NCBI GenBank assembly: GCA_023229575.1
Contig: JALNYZ010000001.1
Coordinates: forward strand, 434,001-498,000
Reading direction: 5' to 3'
Length of the DNA: 64,000 bases
DNA from: Prolixibacteraceae bacterium
GTDB taxonomy: Bacteria > Bacteroidota > Bacteroidia > Bacteroidales > Prolixibacteraceae
Made by a program: the position numbers and the translations under genes. The notes beneath the pieces are model-generated. The model saw nothing but the letters and a program-made list of their open reading frames with translations. It was not told the DNA's origin and did no database searches. This document shows positions 1 to 7,313 of the stretch, in pieces; within the stretch, counting starts at the first letter, position 1; every line of letters begins with the position of its first letter.

Positions 1-155
1 TATACAACATTGGGGTTACCGATCTTGTTTTTAACCCGGTTATCGCGGTATATGAATTGGCGCTTAAAACAGCCAATGGAGAAGCCGTTACAGCAGCTCA
101 CTGGAACCAGGAAACAACCGAAAGTGTGAAGGAATACTGGTTGATGGCGAAATAA
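1..155 (+). CDS. C-terminal end of an unidentified protein (truncated by window start)
   Basis: An open frame enters from the left edge (codon phase starting at base 3) and ends at TAA 153-155, giving about 50 residues that finish in EYWLMAK. The composition is that of a normal soluble protein, but the piece is too short to assign a family. It is followed by about 80 bases before the convergent end of the next gene. Only the C-terminus is visible, so no function is proposed. Confidence 0.5.
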   Translation, partial: YNIGVTDLVFNPVIAVYELALKTANGEAVTAAHWNQETTESVKEYWLMAK

Positions 156-233
156 GTCCCCCAAAATCAAGAAGATCCTTTTTAGAGAAGAATTGAATAT
201 CTGGATGCTGAGGTTATAGTTACGCTTGATAAT

Positions 234-692
234 TTATGCTTGTCTGTTCCGAAGTAATAAATACCTGAAAACAAGAAGATAGGCTATCAGCCATACTCCC
301 ATGAAGAGTGTTAGCGCTCCAACAAAACCAAATCCAAAAAACAAGACCATGGATAAAAAAAAGTAAATCAGATTGACGTAGGCAGTTACCATGAATGCCT
401 TTAGCCTTAAAGCATTTAAACCTTCCGATTCCTCCTTTTCCTTTGTAAATGCAAGAAGAAACAACCCGGAAAGCATAAAAATTGCGGCCAACTCTTCAAT
501 CATCTGGTTCGTCACTACCGTGAAAGATTTGGATTCAATGTAGTAGGTATAAAAAGCGAATACCTTTAAATTCAGAAAATCCGGTTTGTAGTTGAATTGA
601 TACCTCAGAATCAACAGCACAAAACCGAGCAGTAAAAGCGCAATGCCCAAAGGTTTGTATCCTTTTGGCAACATTAAGTTGTTAATTTTCAT
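234..692 (-). CDS. Hypothetical four-helix inner-membrane protein
   Basis: A 152-residue protein when started at the internal Met at 692; an upstream in-frame ATG at 722 lies inside a dispersed repeat and is less likely. Four hydrophobic segments are visible at about residues 15-32, 70-84, 102-120 and 122-143, separated by a charged loop (KEKEESEG), followed by a short Arg-rich tail. No catalytic motif or family signature was recognised. It lies alone, convergent with the truncated gene at the left edge, and its start is preceded by the first copy of the leader-like repeat described at 711-790. Function unknown. Confidence 0.6.
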   Translation of the reverse strand: MKINNLMLPKGYKPLGIALLLLGFVLLILRYQFNYKPDFLNLKVFAFYTYYIESKSFTVVTNQMIEELAAIFMLSGLFLLAFTKEKEESEGLNALRLKAFMVTAYVNLIYFFLSMVLFFGFGFVGALTLFMGVWLIAYLLVFRYLLLRNRQA

Positions 693-710
693 GTGTATAT
701 AATTATTTTT

Positions 711-790
711 TAATTGCCGCATGGAACTCGCCGATCCGCCTGCTGGTGGATTCTCCTGTGTGCCAAAAGATTTTCCATGGTTCGTTTCAC
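711..790 (-). repeat. Dispersed leader-like repeat, copy 1
   Basis: Read on the minus strand this segment shares blocks GAAACGA-CCATGG, TTTTGGCACA-AGGAGA, GAGTTC and GCAATTAAAAAA with the segment at 16012-16105, and the first and last of these with 55609-55705. In each case the copy ends shortly before the start codon of a minus-strand gene. Between the blocks an imperfect hairpin (ATCC-A-CC / GG-C-GGAT) is present. A 22-codon frame beginning MENLLAHRRIHQ is partly conserved with copy 2. It may be a 5-prime leader, a leader peptide or a small mobile element; the function is unknown. Confidence 0.6.
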
Positions 791-897
791 CAACTAATCT
801 TTACCTGCTCAGCTGAATTTAGGTTAAATATAATCATTTCAGGATTGAAATCAATCAATTTGAACCATCCCTGCTAAATCTATCGCATTCGTGTTTT

Positions 898-1111
898 CCC
901 CGCTCCCGCGCGATTGTATCGCGTGGTATTTTTCGTATTCATTGCTGGTAAATACATCCAGCCACTCAACAACGGCAAAGCTTGTAAAGTAAACTTCATC
1001 AGGATTAAGAAACTTGTAGTTGCGGCTCATACAATGGGGTAAAACAGTTGATTGATAAAGATATGAACTAATTTTCATTCAACCACGCGATGCAATAGCG
1101 CGGGAGCGAGG
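898..1111 (-). mobile_element. Internally deleted REP/RAYT element, relic 1
   Basis: The ends are imperfect 30-bp inverted repeats (898-927 and 1082-1111), each with a small CGCGAT/ATCGCG-type palindrome, as in REP sequences of REP-associated tyrosine transposases (RAYT, IS200-like Y1 family). Between them on the minus strand, starting at ATG 1030, is the first part of a RAYT (MSRNYKF...VYFTSFAVVEWLDVFT). The frame then runs straight into the distal REP with the HUH and tyrosine motifs missing, so this is a MITE-like deletion derivative that cannot move on its own. A second, differently deleted copy lies at 2588-2991. Confidence 0.75.
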
Positions 1112-1149
1112 GCAGTTTATTTACCCCATTCTTCTGTGATTGGTTTGAA

Positions 1150-1180
1150 TAAGAAAGAAAGAAAGAAAGAAAGAAAGAAA
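1150..1180. repeat. Tetranucleotide microsatellite (GAAA)n
   Basis: About 7.5 uninterrupted copies of a GAAA/AAGA unit lie 38 bases upstream of the -7 element of the AAA ATPase gene and 66 bases upstream of its start codon. Tetranucleotide tracts can change length by slipped-strand mispairing. In this position a change would alter promoter spacing or curvature rather than the reading frame. No other tract of this length was seen in the window. Confidence 0.85.
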
Positions 1181-1217
1181 TAAACTATTCTGTCGAATGG
1201 AATCAACATTTTTATTG

Positions 1218-1241
1218 TATTTTTGTCGTATTAAAACGACA
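1218..1241 (+). promoter_or_regulatory. Promoter -7 box and overlapping inverted repeat of the AAA ATPase gene
   Basis: TATTTTTG at 1218-1225 matches the Bacteroidota -7 consensus TAnnTTTG. A perfect inverted repeat TGTCGT-N6-ACGACA (1224-1241) starts inside the -7 box and ends five bases before the ATG at 1247. The position fits either an operator read by a repressor, possibly the ATPase itself, or a short 5-prime hairpin. The promoter assignment is by consensus only. Confidence 0.5.
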
Positions 1242-1246
1242 TAAAC

Positions 1247-2437
1247 ATGGATATCTTATTTGAATTTCAGGAAAATCTTTTGCGTCCAGTAAAGAACGAC
1301 TTCCGAAGATATTTACACAACCGAATTAACTGGAAACAGCGAATGATCGGGATTAAAGGCCCTCGGGGTGCAGGGAAAACTACGCTAATGTTACAGCATT
1401 TAAAGTATGACATGGAGTTACCTTCCGATGCACTGTATATTACCGCTGATCATACCTGGTTTTATAACCATACCTTATTGGAAACAGCAAATGACTGGTA
1501 TAAGCAAGGTGGAAAAATACTATTTATAGATGAAGTTCATAAATATCCAAACTGGTCCGTCGAATTGAAGAACATCTATGATGGATTACCAGAAATGCAG
1601 GTTATTTTTTCAGCCTCCTCAGCATTGGATATTTACCGTGGGGAAGCCGACTTAAGCAGGAGAGTTGTAAGTTATATCCTTGCAGGGCTTTCTTTTCGGG
1701 AATATTTAATATTTACCAATGGGGTAAGTTTTGATGCATTCAAAATTGATGATATCAATAACAATCATCGAAGCCTGAGCCGGATGATCATCGAGAATTT
1801 TCATCCGTTACCGGCATTCCGCAAATATTTAGAGGTAGGCTATCTGCCTATTATTGCTGAAGGTGAGGATACCTATCTGATGAAATTGAACCAAATAATC
1901 AACACAATTGTAGATACGGACCTTGCTTATATCGCTACTTATAACTCAGGTACTGCGACCAAGGTTAAAAAGTTATTGGGTGTAATTGCAGAATCGGTCC
2001 CCTTCAAACCAAATATTGCCGCACTCTCCAGAAAACTTGATTTGAGTCGGGATAGTGTCTATCAATACATCTATCAATTACAGGACGCACGATTGATAAA
2101 TACCCTAAGTACAGAAGGGAAAGGGGTTTCAATGTTACAAAAACCGGACAAAATATTTCTGGAAAATACCAACCTTGCCTTTGCGCTAAAAGAAAATCCT
2201 GATATCGGTAACATTAGGGAAACATTTGTTTTGAATCAATTGTTCAATGCCGGGTTAAAGGTAAGTTCCCCCGCAGAAGGTGACTTTGTCATTGATGGAT
2301 TGACGATCGAAGTTGGGGGTAAAGGCAAAAGTACCTCTCAGGTAAAGCATCTCGATAATTACCTGATTGCTGCAGATGATATTGAAACCGGAGGGGAAAA
2401 CAAGGTTCCAATCTGGCTATTTGGATTTTTGTACTAA
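1247..2437 (+). CDS. AAA+ ATPase of the AAA_14/DUF4143 type
   Basis: A 396-residue protein with a Walker A motif GPRGAGKTT at about residues 38-46 and a Walker B motif KILFIDEVHK at about 89-98. A winged-helix-like region follows at about 245-285 (LSRKLDLSRDSVYQYI). The C-terminal part (about 325-396) carries the IEVGGKGK motif typical of the nuclease-like fold in DUF4143 proteins. Family members are common single-gene accessory ATPases of unclear function in Bacteroidota. The gene has its own promoter and is bracketed by two RAYT relics in the same orientation, which suggests it sits on a mobile or recombination-prone segment. The length is normal and the frame intact. Confidence 0.85.
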   Translation: MDILFEFQENLLRPVKNDFRRYLHNRINWKQRMIGIKGPRGAGKTTLMLQHLKYDMELPSDALYITADHTWFYNHTLLETANDWYKQGGKILFIDEVHKYPNWSVELKNIYDGLPEMQVIFSASSALDIYRGEADLSRRVVSYILAGLSFREYLIFTNGVSFDAFKIDDINNNHRSLSRMIIENFHPLPAFRKYLEVGYLPIIAEGEDTYLMKLNQIINTIVDTDLAYIATYNSGTATKVKKLLGVIAESVPFKPNIAALSRKLDLSRDSVYQYIYQLQDARLINTLSTEGKGVSMLQKPDKIFLENTNLAFALKENPDIGNIRETFVLNQLFNAGLKVSSPAEGDFVIDGLTIEVGGKGKSTSQVKHLDNYLIAADDIETGGENKVPIWLFGFLY

Positions 2438-2587
2438 ATACTCAGACAAGATCGTTTCACCGGCCGAGTGTAGCTTTTTAAGCATCAGCTCTCCCAATTC
2501 GTTGTAATCGCTCTGCCAGCACCATGTTGCCGTTGGTGGTATCTCCTGAGATTTGCTGTTCTACCTTCTCCAAACGACCGGCATGGT

Positions 2588-2991
2588 CCCCGCTCCCGTG
2601 CGATTGTATCGCGTGGTGTTCTGCCCTACCAATAACAATGACATCGTCCAATATACCTTTCTCCCCGGCATAATCGGCAGCGCTGCTATACAAGTAATCT
2701 TCCGCCTATCATTATTGCCTTGTATTCATCCCATGTAAATACATCTAGCCACTCAACAACGGCAAAGATTGTAAAGTAAACTCCATCAGAATTTAGAGAC
2801 GAGCATATAAATTACTCACATCTAAGCCGATGATAATGTTCATTAAGCGAATTCCATACGTCAATTAAAATACAAATCATTCACTTATGAAACTTGTAGT
2901 TGCGGCTCATGAAAAGATGCAAAAAAAGTTGATTGATAAAAATATGAATTAATTTTCATCAACCACGCGATGCAATCGCGCGGGAGCGGGG
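2588..2991 (-). mobile_element. REP/RAYT element, relic 2 (deleted and interrupted)
   Basis: The inverted terminal REPs (2588-2617 and 2962-2991) match those of relic 1 almost base for base. On the minus strand from ATG 2910 the frame begins MSRNYKF, is broken by about 100 bases of unrelated sequence (about 2797-2892), resumes as DGVYFTIFAVVEWLDVFTW, and then jumps to the C-terminal RAYT signature YSSAADYAGEKGILDDV before the distal REP. The central catalytic domain is absent. It therefore keeps both transposase termini, unlike relic 1, so the two copies decayed independently. Confidence 0.75.
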
Positions 2992-3078
2992 TTTCCCTTC
3001 TATTTATATATTCGAGTTGTTTAGTATACAATGACTGTAATTGCGTAAGAGAAGCACGTAAATACGCGGCTTTACCTA

Positions 3079-3423
3079 TTAAAATTTTCCAAAATTAAGT
3101 CTAAAGGTTGTATCTCGCTTCTGATTAATAACTCGAATATCTAAACAACTTGGCATTTTAATTAATGTATCATTTTTTCGGACAGCCTCATATAACCCAC
3201 TATTATCATTTTGTAGATCGAAGATGATGGTGTCACTTTTATTGATGATTTTTATTTTGGGGCGATAATGATCTTGTGTATCAATATATTTTTGTGAAAA
3301 AATGCCATCAAAATGAATTTCATTATATTTTTTGTCGATTATTTTATTATTAAAGTGCTTTATAACTAATATTATTAAAATTACAGACAGCAAAAACAAA
3401 ATACTTTTTAATTTTTTTTTCAT
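3079..3423 (-). CDS. Small membrane-anchored hypothetical protein, possible immunity protein
   Basis: A 114-residue protein with one N-terminal hydrophobic segment (about residues 7-21, SILFLLSVILIILVI) after a Lys-rich start, then a hydrophilic domain ending in FRLNFGKF. No family was recognised. It starts 11 bases after the end of the fragment at 3435-3686, which resembles the C-terminal tip of a secreted polymorphic toxin. In that arrangement the downstream small gene commonly encodes the cognate immunity protein. That role is an inference from position only. The base composition is more A/T-rich than in the genes from 4 kb on, which fits acquired DNA. Confidence 0.5.
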   Translation of the reverse strand: MKKKLKSILFLLSVILIILVIKHFNNKIIDKKYNEIHFDGIFSQKYIDTQDHYRPKIKIINKSDTIIFDLQNDNSGLYEAVRKNDTLIKMPSCLDIRVINQKRDTTFRLNFGKF

Positions 3424-3434
3424 GTAGATTTTAA

Positions 3435-3686
3435 TTAAAACAGAACAAAAGGTGGCATTGGAATAGCGATTGGGGTATTTGTAACATAACCACCTCCAGA
3501 ATATAGAATCTTTGGAAGTCCAATTCCCAAACTTACGGAAGTACCTTGATACTTCCTATAGCCAAAGCTATCTGGTTGATCACCAGAAACTGAGATCCCA
3601 ATACCTAGTATTGCCCCACCTATATTATATCCTTTTCCTGTCAACATATTGGAATTCAACTTAGTAGTTGACTTTGCCCCGTTCAA
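3435..3686 (-). pseudogene. Orphan C-terminal fragment resembling a polymorphic toxin/RHS tip
   Basis: An 83-codon frame with no convincing start: its first possible start is a TTG, and a TAA lies a few codons further upstream. The sequence is Gly-rich (GYNIGGAILGIGISVSG, YSGGGYVTNTPIAIPMPP), like the variable tips of RHS or YD-repeat proteins. No RHS core or PAAR/VIP domain is present nearby. It is probably a leftover toxin tip separated from its carrier, followed at once by a possible immunity gene. It could also be a genuine small protein. Confidence 0.3.
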
Positions 3687-3907
3687 GGGGTGTAGTTGTT
3701 TTTACCCGCACTGAATATAAAGACATTTTAGTTGATAACCTCGCGTATTGCCACAAACAGATAGGTTTGGAATTTTTTGCATAATATATCATAACATTTA
3801 GCCTTTACAAAGAAATTGCTGTAAATTAATTGTTATGAATATTTGTCTGTTATACATGGAATTCAAATCTTTGAGACATTCTTGTAATTTTACCTGAAAT
3901 ATGCTTT

Positions 3908-3940
3908 GGATCAAATCAGCGGGTGAAACAAATTTGATCC
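3908..3940. promoter_or_regulatory. Perfect 9-bp inverted repeat upstream of paaK
   Basis: GGATCAAAT (3908-3916) and ATTTGATCC (3932-3940) form an exact inverted repeat with a 15-base spacer, ending 42 bases before the paaK ATG. Two symmetric half-sites at this distance fit a dimeric regulator operator. The spacer is long for a terminator and no T-run follows. The rest of the roughly 300-base gap upstream of paaK shows no convincing gene. Confidence 0.45.
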
Positions 3941-3982
3941 GATTGCAGAAAACAAGAAATACCAATAGAAATAAATATTGCA

Positions 3983-5284
3983 ATGATCTGGAATGAAAAA
4001 ATTGAATGTGCCGGACGGGAAGAGATGCGATCGCTTCAATCGAAAAGGCTGAAAGAAACAGTAGAGCGAATTTACCATGCTGTTCCCTCCTACCGGAAGA
4101 AAATGCAGGAGAAGGGGTTAACGCCGCACGACATTCATGGTGTGGATGATCTGAAGAAATTGCCCTTCACGACTAAGATCGATTTGCGCGACAATTATCC
4201 CTTTGGCCTTTTTACCGTTCCGATGAGCGAGATTGTCAGGCTTCATGCCTCTTCCGGTACGACAGGTAAACCAACGGTGGTCGGCTACACCAGAAAAGAC
4301 ATCCAGATGTGGGCGGAGGTAGTTACAAGGTCGCTTTGCATGGCTGGCGTCCACCGCAATGATATTGTACAAATTGCTTACGGATATGGCCTTTTCACGG
4401 GTGGACTGGGCCTTCATTACGGAACCGAAAATCTTGGCGCATCGGTCATTCCAATTTCAGGGGGCAATACCACCAAACAGATTCAGTTGATGGAGGATTT
4501 TGGCACTTCGGTGATATGTTGCACTCCTTCTTATGCCCTGAACATTGCAGAAGTGATGAAGGATCAAGGTGTGGATCCGACGAACCTAAAACTTAAAGTG
4601 GGAATCTTTGGAGCAGAACCCTGGACCGAGGCGATGCGAAAGGACATAGAAACCAAACTGAACATCAAAGCCATTGATATCTATGGATTAAGTGAGATTG
4701 TGGGTCCGGGCGTGTCCTGTGAATGTGAACATCAATGCGGGATGCACATTCACGAAGATCATTTTTTGCCGGAAATCATCGACCCTGAAACACTGGAGCC
4801 GGTTCCTGAAGGAGAAATGGGAGAACTGGTGTTTACAACCATTACCAAAGAGGGAATTCCGTTGATCCGCTACCGCACCAGGGACCTTACGCGACTTATT
4901 TACGAACCTTGCGACTGTGGAAGAACACTCGTCAGAATGGTTAAATGCAAGGGGCGTAGCGACGATATGCTGATCATCAGGGGTGTCAACGTATTTCCGT
5001 CACAAATCGAAACGGTACTCTTGCAGATGAGTGAGGTCGAACCACACTACCTGCTGATCATCGAACGGGAAGGTACCCTGGATACGGTAACCCTGATGGT
5101 TGAAGTCCAGGAGCAGTTTTTTTCAGATGAGGTGAAGAAATTACAGGAACTCCGGATGAAAATTACCCGGCAACTCGAAAGTGTGCTTGGGATCTCTATC
5201 AATGTTAAACTGGTAGAGCCCAAAACCATTGAACGTACGGCAGGAAAGGCGCAACGGGTAATTGACAAACGGAACTTTGTATAA
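3983..5284 (+). CDS. paaK: Phenylacetate-CoA ligase (AMP-forming)
   Basis: A 433-residue cytoplasmic ANL-superfamily enzyme that activates phenylacetate or another aryl acetate to its CoA thioester with ATP. The adenylation motif SSGTTGKPT lies at about residues 91-99, the acid-box region YGLSEIVGPG at about 234-243, a Cys-rich stretch (CECEHQC) follows it, and the hinge and C-terminal domain contain RGRSDDMLIIRGVNVFP. The length is typical of the family. It opens a same-strand cluster with an ACT protein, pheA, an aminotransferase and a ferredoxin-linked 2-oxoacid oxidoreductase. That context supports an arylacetate/arylpyruvate substrate rather than a general fatty acid. Confidence 0.92.
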   Translation: MIWNEKIECAGREEMRSLQSKRLKETVERIYHAVPSYRKKMQEKGLTPHDIHGVDDLKKLPFTTKIDLRDNYPFGLFTVPMSEIVRLHASSGTTGKPTVVGYTRKDIQMWAEVVTRSLCMAGVHRNDIVQIAYGYGLFTGGLGLHYGTENLGASVIPISGGNTTKQIQLMEDFGTSVICCTPSYALNIAEVMKDQGVDPTNLKLKVGIFGAEPWTEAMRKDIETKLNIKAIDIYGLSEIVGPGVSCECEHQCGMHIHEDHFLPEIIDPETLEPVPEGEMGELVFTTITKEGIPLIRYRTRDLTRLIYEPCDCGRTLVRMVKCKGRSDDMLIIRGVNVFPSQIETVLLQMSEVEPHYLLIIEREGTLDTVTLMVEVQEQFFSDEVKKLQELRMKITRQLESVLGISINVKLVEPKTIERTAGKAQRVIDKRNFV

Positions 5285-5320
5285 GTTTTTTAGCAAATTG
5301 AATCATTCTATCAACTTTCA

Positions 5321-5412
5321 GCAAGTTATAAGTTATGAGGTATAAGTTATAATGCGCTGCCGATCAAAGCACGAATCAAATAATAACTCATAGCTTATAA
5401 CTCATAACTTGT
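5321..5412. repeat. Inverted repeat with tandem-repeat arms (AGTTATR units)
   Basis: Two 33-base arms (5321-5353 and 5380-5412) are reverse complements at 27 of 33 positions. Each arm is built of four degenerate copies of a 7-8 base unit (AGTTATR). The loop of 26 bases is unrelated. It occupies most of the gap between paaK and the ACT gene, starting 36 bases after the paaK stop. It belongs to a set of similarly built elements at 10897-11083, 42964-43073 and, as one arm, 53724-53778. A transcript would fold into a long A/U-rich hairpin. Confidence 0.75.
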
Positions 5413-5430
5413 AACACATAAATTCATATC

Positions 5431-5856
5431 ATGATCATCAAACAACTCTCCATCTTTCTGGAAAATAAATCGGGCCGGTTGAATGAAGTATCAACCATAT
5501 TGGGAGAAGCAGGTATCAACATGTCGGCCTTCTCGGTAGCAGATACTTCTGAGTTTGGGATTCTCCGGCTGATCGTGTCTGACCATGAGAAAGCTTTCAG
5601 GGTACTGAAAGAAAATGCCTTCTCGGTTAGTCTGACCGATGTGGTTTGCCTCAACTGTCCCAACCAGCCGGGGGCTCTGGCAAAAGCCCTCTCCATTCTC
5701 TCTGAAAACGGGGTTTCAATTGAATATCTCTATGCCTTTTCTGTTGGGGATGCGGCAAATGTGGTGCTAAAACCAGACAATCTTGAGAAATGCATCGCTG
5801 TTCTGAGAGAACATAGCATGGAGCTTGTCAAAGCAAGTGACCTATACAGGATATAA
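5431..5856 (+). CDS. Tandem ACT-domain regulatory protein
   Basis: A 141-residue protein made of two ACT domains: residues about 3-65 (KQLSIFLENKSGRLNEVSTIL) and about 70-135 (CPNQPGALAKALSILSENGVSIEYLYAF). Each begins with the strand-loop-helix containing the Gly of the ligand-binding turn. Stand-alone ACT proteins bind amino acids and control partner enzymes. This type is frequently next to paaK and indolepyruvate-type oxidoreductase genes in Bacteroidota. An aromatic amino acid is the likely ligand, by context. It has no catalytic domain, and its own ATG start is well placed. Confidence 0.85.
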   Translation: MIIKQLSIFLENKSGRLNEVSTILGEAGINMSAFSVADTSEFGILRLIVSDHEKAFRVLKENAFSVSLTDVVCLNCPNQPGALAKALSILSENGVSIEYLYAFSVGDAANVVLKPDNLEKCIAVLREHSMELVKASDLYRI

Positions 5857-5954
5857 ACAGGCTGATTTTTGTTGATTTTTTTTTACCTTGCGTACCTGTT
5901 TACATCGTAGGATTTGGCGCATCCTGAAGACTATAATTTTAACGAAAAGAATGC

Positions 5955-6782
5955 ATGAAGAAAGTCGCAATACAAGGGATCAAAGGTAGTTTTCACGAAG
6001 ATGCCGCACTAAAATATTTTGGGGAGGGGGCCGAAATCGTCGAATGCAGGACCTTTCGCAATGTCTGTGATATGCTCGATCGCGATGAGGTTGATTGCGC
6101 CGTGATGGCCATTGAGAACTCCATTGCCGGAAGCCTGCTCCAGAATTATGCCCTGATCCGTGATTACCACCTGAAAATTATTGGTGAAATTTACATCCAC
6201 ATTCAGATGAACCTTATGGTTTTTCCGGGAGTAAAAAAGAAAGAGATCAAGGAAATCTACTCACATCCGGTCTCTTTTTTACAGTGCGCCGAATACCTTG
6301 AAAGGCATTTCCCTAATGCCGAACGCAAGGAATTGGGTGATAATGCACTGGTGGCAAAACTCATCCACGACGAACAGATCATGCACGCTGCGGCGATCAG
6401 CAACCTGCGTTCAGCAAACCTTTATGGGCTCGAGATCCTGGACAAAGGCATCGAAACAAACAAGAAAAACTATACCCGCTTTTGGATACTTTCCAAACAC
6501 GCTACCCTAAGTGATCGTAACAACAAAGCATCCCTGTGTTTTGAAGTTGGACATTATTACGGCGCCTTGGCTCGTGTACTCAATATTTTCGCTGAAAACA
6601 AGATTAACCTCAATAAGATCCAATCAGTCCCGGTCCTTGGAAAACCCAATGAATACACGATGCACGTCGATGTGGAATGGGATTCCGAAGGCGACTATGA
6701 ACGGGCCATTCATCTGATATTAAAGAATGTATCAAGCCTGGCGATACTTGGAGAATACAAAAAAGCAGATATTAACTCATAA
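5955..6782 (+). CDS. pheA: Prephenate dehydratase with C-terminal ACT domain
   Basis: A 275-residue enzyme that converts prephenate to phenylpyruvate, water and CO2 in phenylalanine synthesis. The N-terminal PDT domain (about residues 3-180) shows GIKGSFHEDAALKYF, the AIENSIAG motif at about 57-64, and the family Thr-Arg-Phe signature as YTRFWIL near 173-179. The C-terminal ACT domain (about 190-265) begins ASLCFEVGHYYGALARVL, where a GALA-type motif mediates phenylalanine feedback. No chorismate mutase is fused, as is usual in Bacteroidota. It is 12 bases upstream of the flavodoxin gene, so the two are probably co-transcribed. Confidence 0.93.
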   Translation: MKKVAIQGIKGSFHEDAALKYFGEGAEIVECRTFRNVCDMLDRDEVDCAVMAIENSIAGSLLQNYALIRDYHLKIIGEIYIHIQMNLMVFPGVKKKEIKEIYSHPVSFLQCAEYLERHFPNAERKELGDNALVAKLIHDEQIMHAAAISNLRSANLYGLEILDKGIETNKKNYTRFWILSKHATLSDRNNKASLCFEVGHYYGALARVLNIFAENKINLNKIQSVPVLGKPNEYTMHVDVEWDSEGDYERAIHLILKNVSSLAILGEYKKADINS

Positions 6783-6794
6783 ATATACGGTATT

Positions 6795-7313
6795 ATGGAA
6801 AAAATAGCCATCTTTTTCGGACCACTGAACGGATCTGTTCACCGGATAGCCAAATTGGTTGCCTCAAAAATCGGTACTGAGAAAGTCGATTTGATACACA
6901 TTGCTGAGGCATCATCCGCTGATCTGGAAAAATATTCCAGGATTATTTTCGGCATCTCCACCGTTGGAAAAGATACCTGGCAGCAGAAGTTCGACAACAT
7001 CGACTGGACGAAATTCTTCCCCATCGTCGCATCGTTCAACTTTACCGGAAAGAAGATTGCACTCTTCGGCCTGGGCGACCATATCACCTACGCCTATCAC
7101 TTTGTGGATGCAATTGGACTTTTGGGCAAAACAATAAAAAGTCAGGGAGGGGAAATCTTTGGAAAAGTCAGTACGGAGGGATATACATTCCAGGATTCCG
7201 AAGCGATTGTAGAGGGAAAGTTCATTGGCTTACCTGTTGATGAGGATTTTGAGCCTGAACTGACAGAAAAACGTGTCTCCGACTGGGTTAACTCCCTGAT
7301 GACTGAATTCTGA
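6795..7313 (+). CDS. Long-chain-type flavodoxin
   Basis: A 172-residue flavodoxin-like protein expected to carry FMN and shuttle low-potential electrons. It begins with strand EKIAIFFG. The usual phosphate loop (T/S-x-T-G-x-T) is replaced by GPLNGSV, an unusual variant. The later FMN-contacting loops are recognisable as GISTVGKD and ALFGLGDHITYAYHF. The gene overlaps the aminotransferase start by one base (TGATG at 7311-7315). Sitting between pheA and a ferredoxin-dependent oxidoreductase set, it probably supplies or accepts electrons in the same pathway. Confidence 0.85.
   Translation: MEKIAIFFGPLNGSVHRIAKLVASKIGTEKVDLIHIAEASSADLEKYSRIIFGISTVGKDTWQQKFDNIDWTKFFPIVASFNFTGKKIALFGLGDHITYAYHFVDAIGLLGKTIKSQGGEIFGKVSTEGYTFQDSEAIVEGKFIGLPVDEDFEPELTEKRVSDWVNSLMTEF

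Noticed and set aside
851..1078. 75-codon minus-strand frame as a gene
   Set aside because: It is the truncated N-terminus of a RAYT transposase running into its terminal REP; described as a relic instead.
2478..2693. 71-codon minus-strand frame and the sequence 2438-2587
   Set aside because: The first part is the RAYT C-terminus plus REP. The rest looks like a fragment of another protein with a frame change, but it is too short and degraded to name.
3798..3983. 61-codon minus-strand frame upstream of paaK
   Set aside because: No family features, divergent overlap with the paaK start, and it covers the regulatory inverted repeat.
5857..5954. Attenuator or leader peptide for pheA
   Set aside because: Only a 5-base stem hairpin (AGGAT/ATCCT) and no Phe-rich short frame; too weak to claim.
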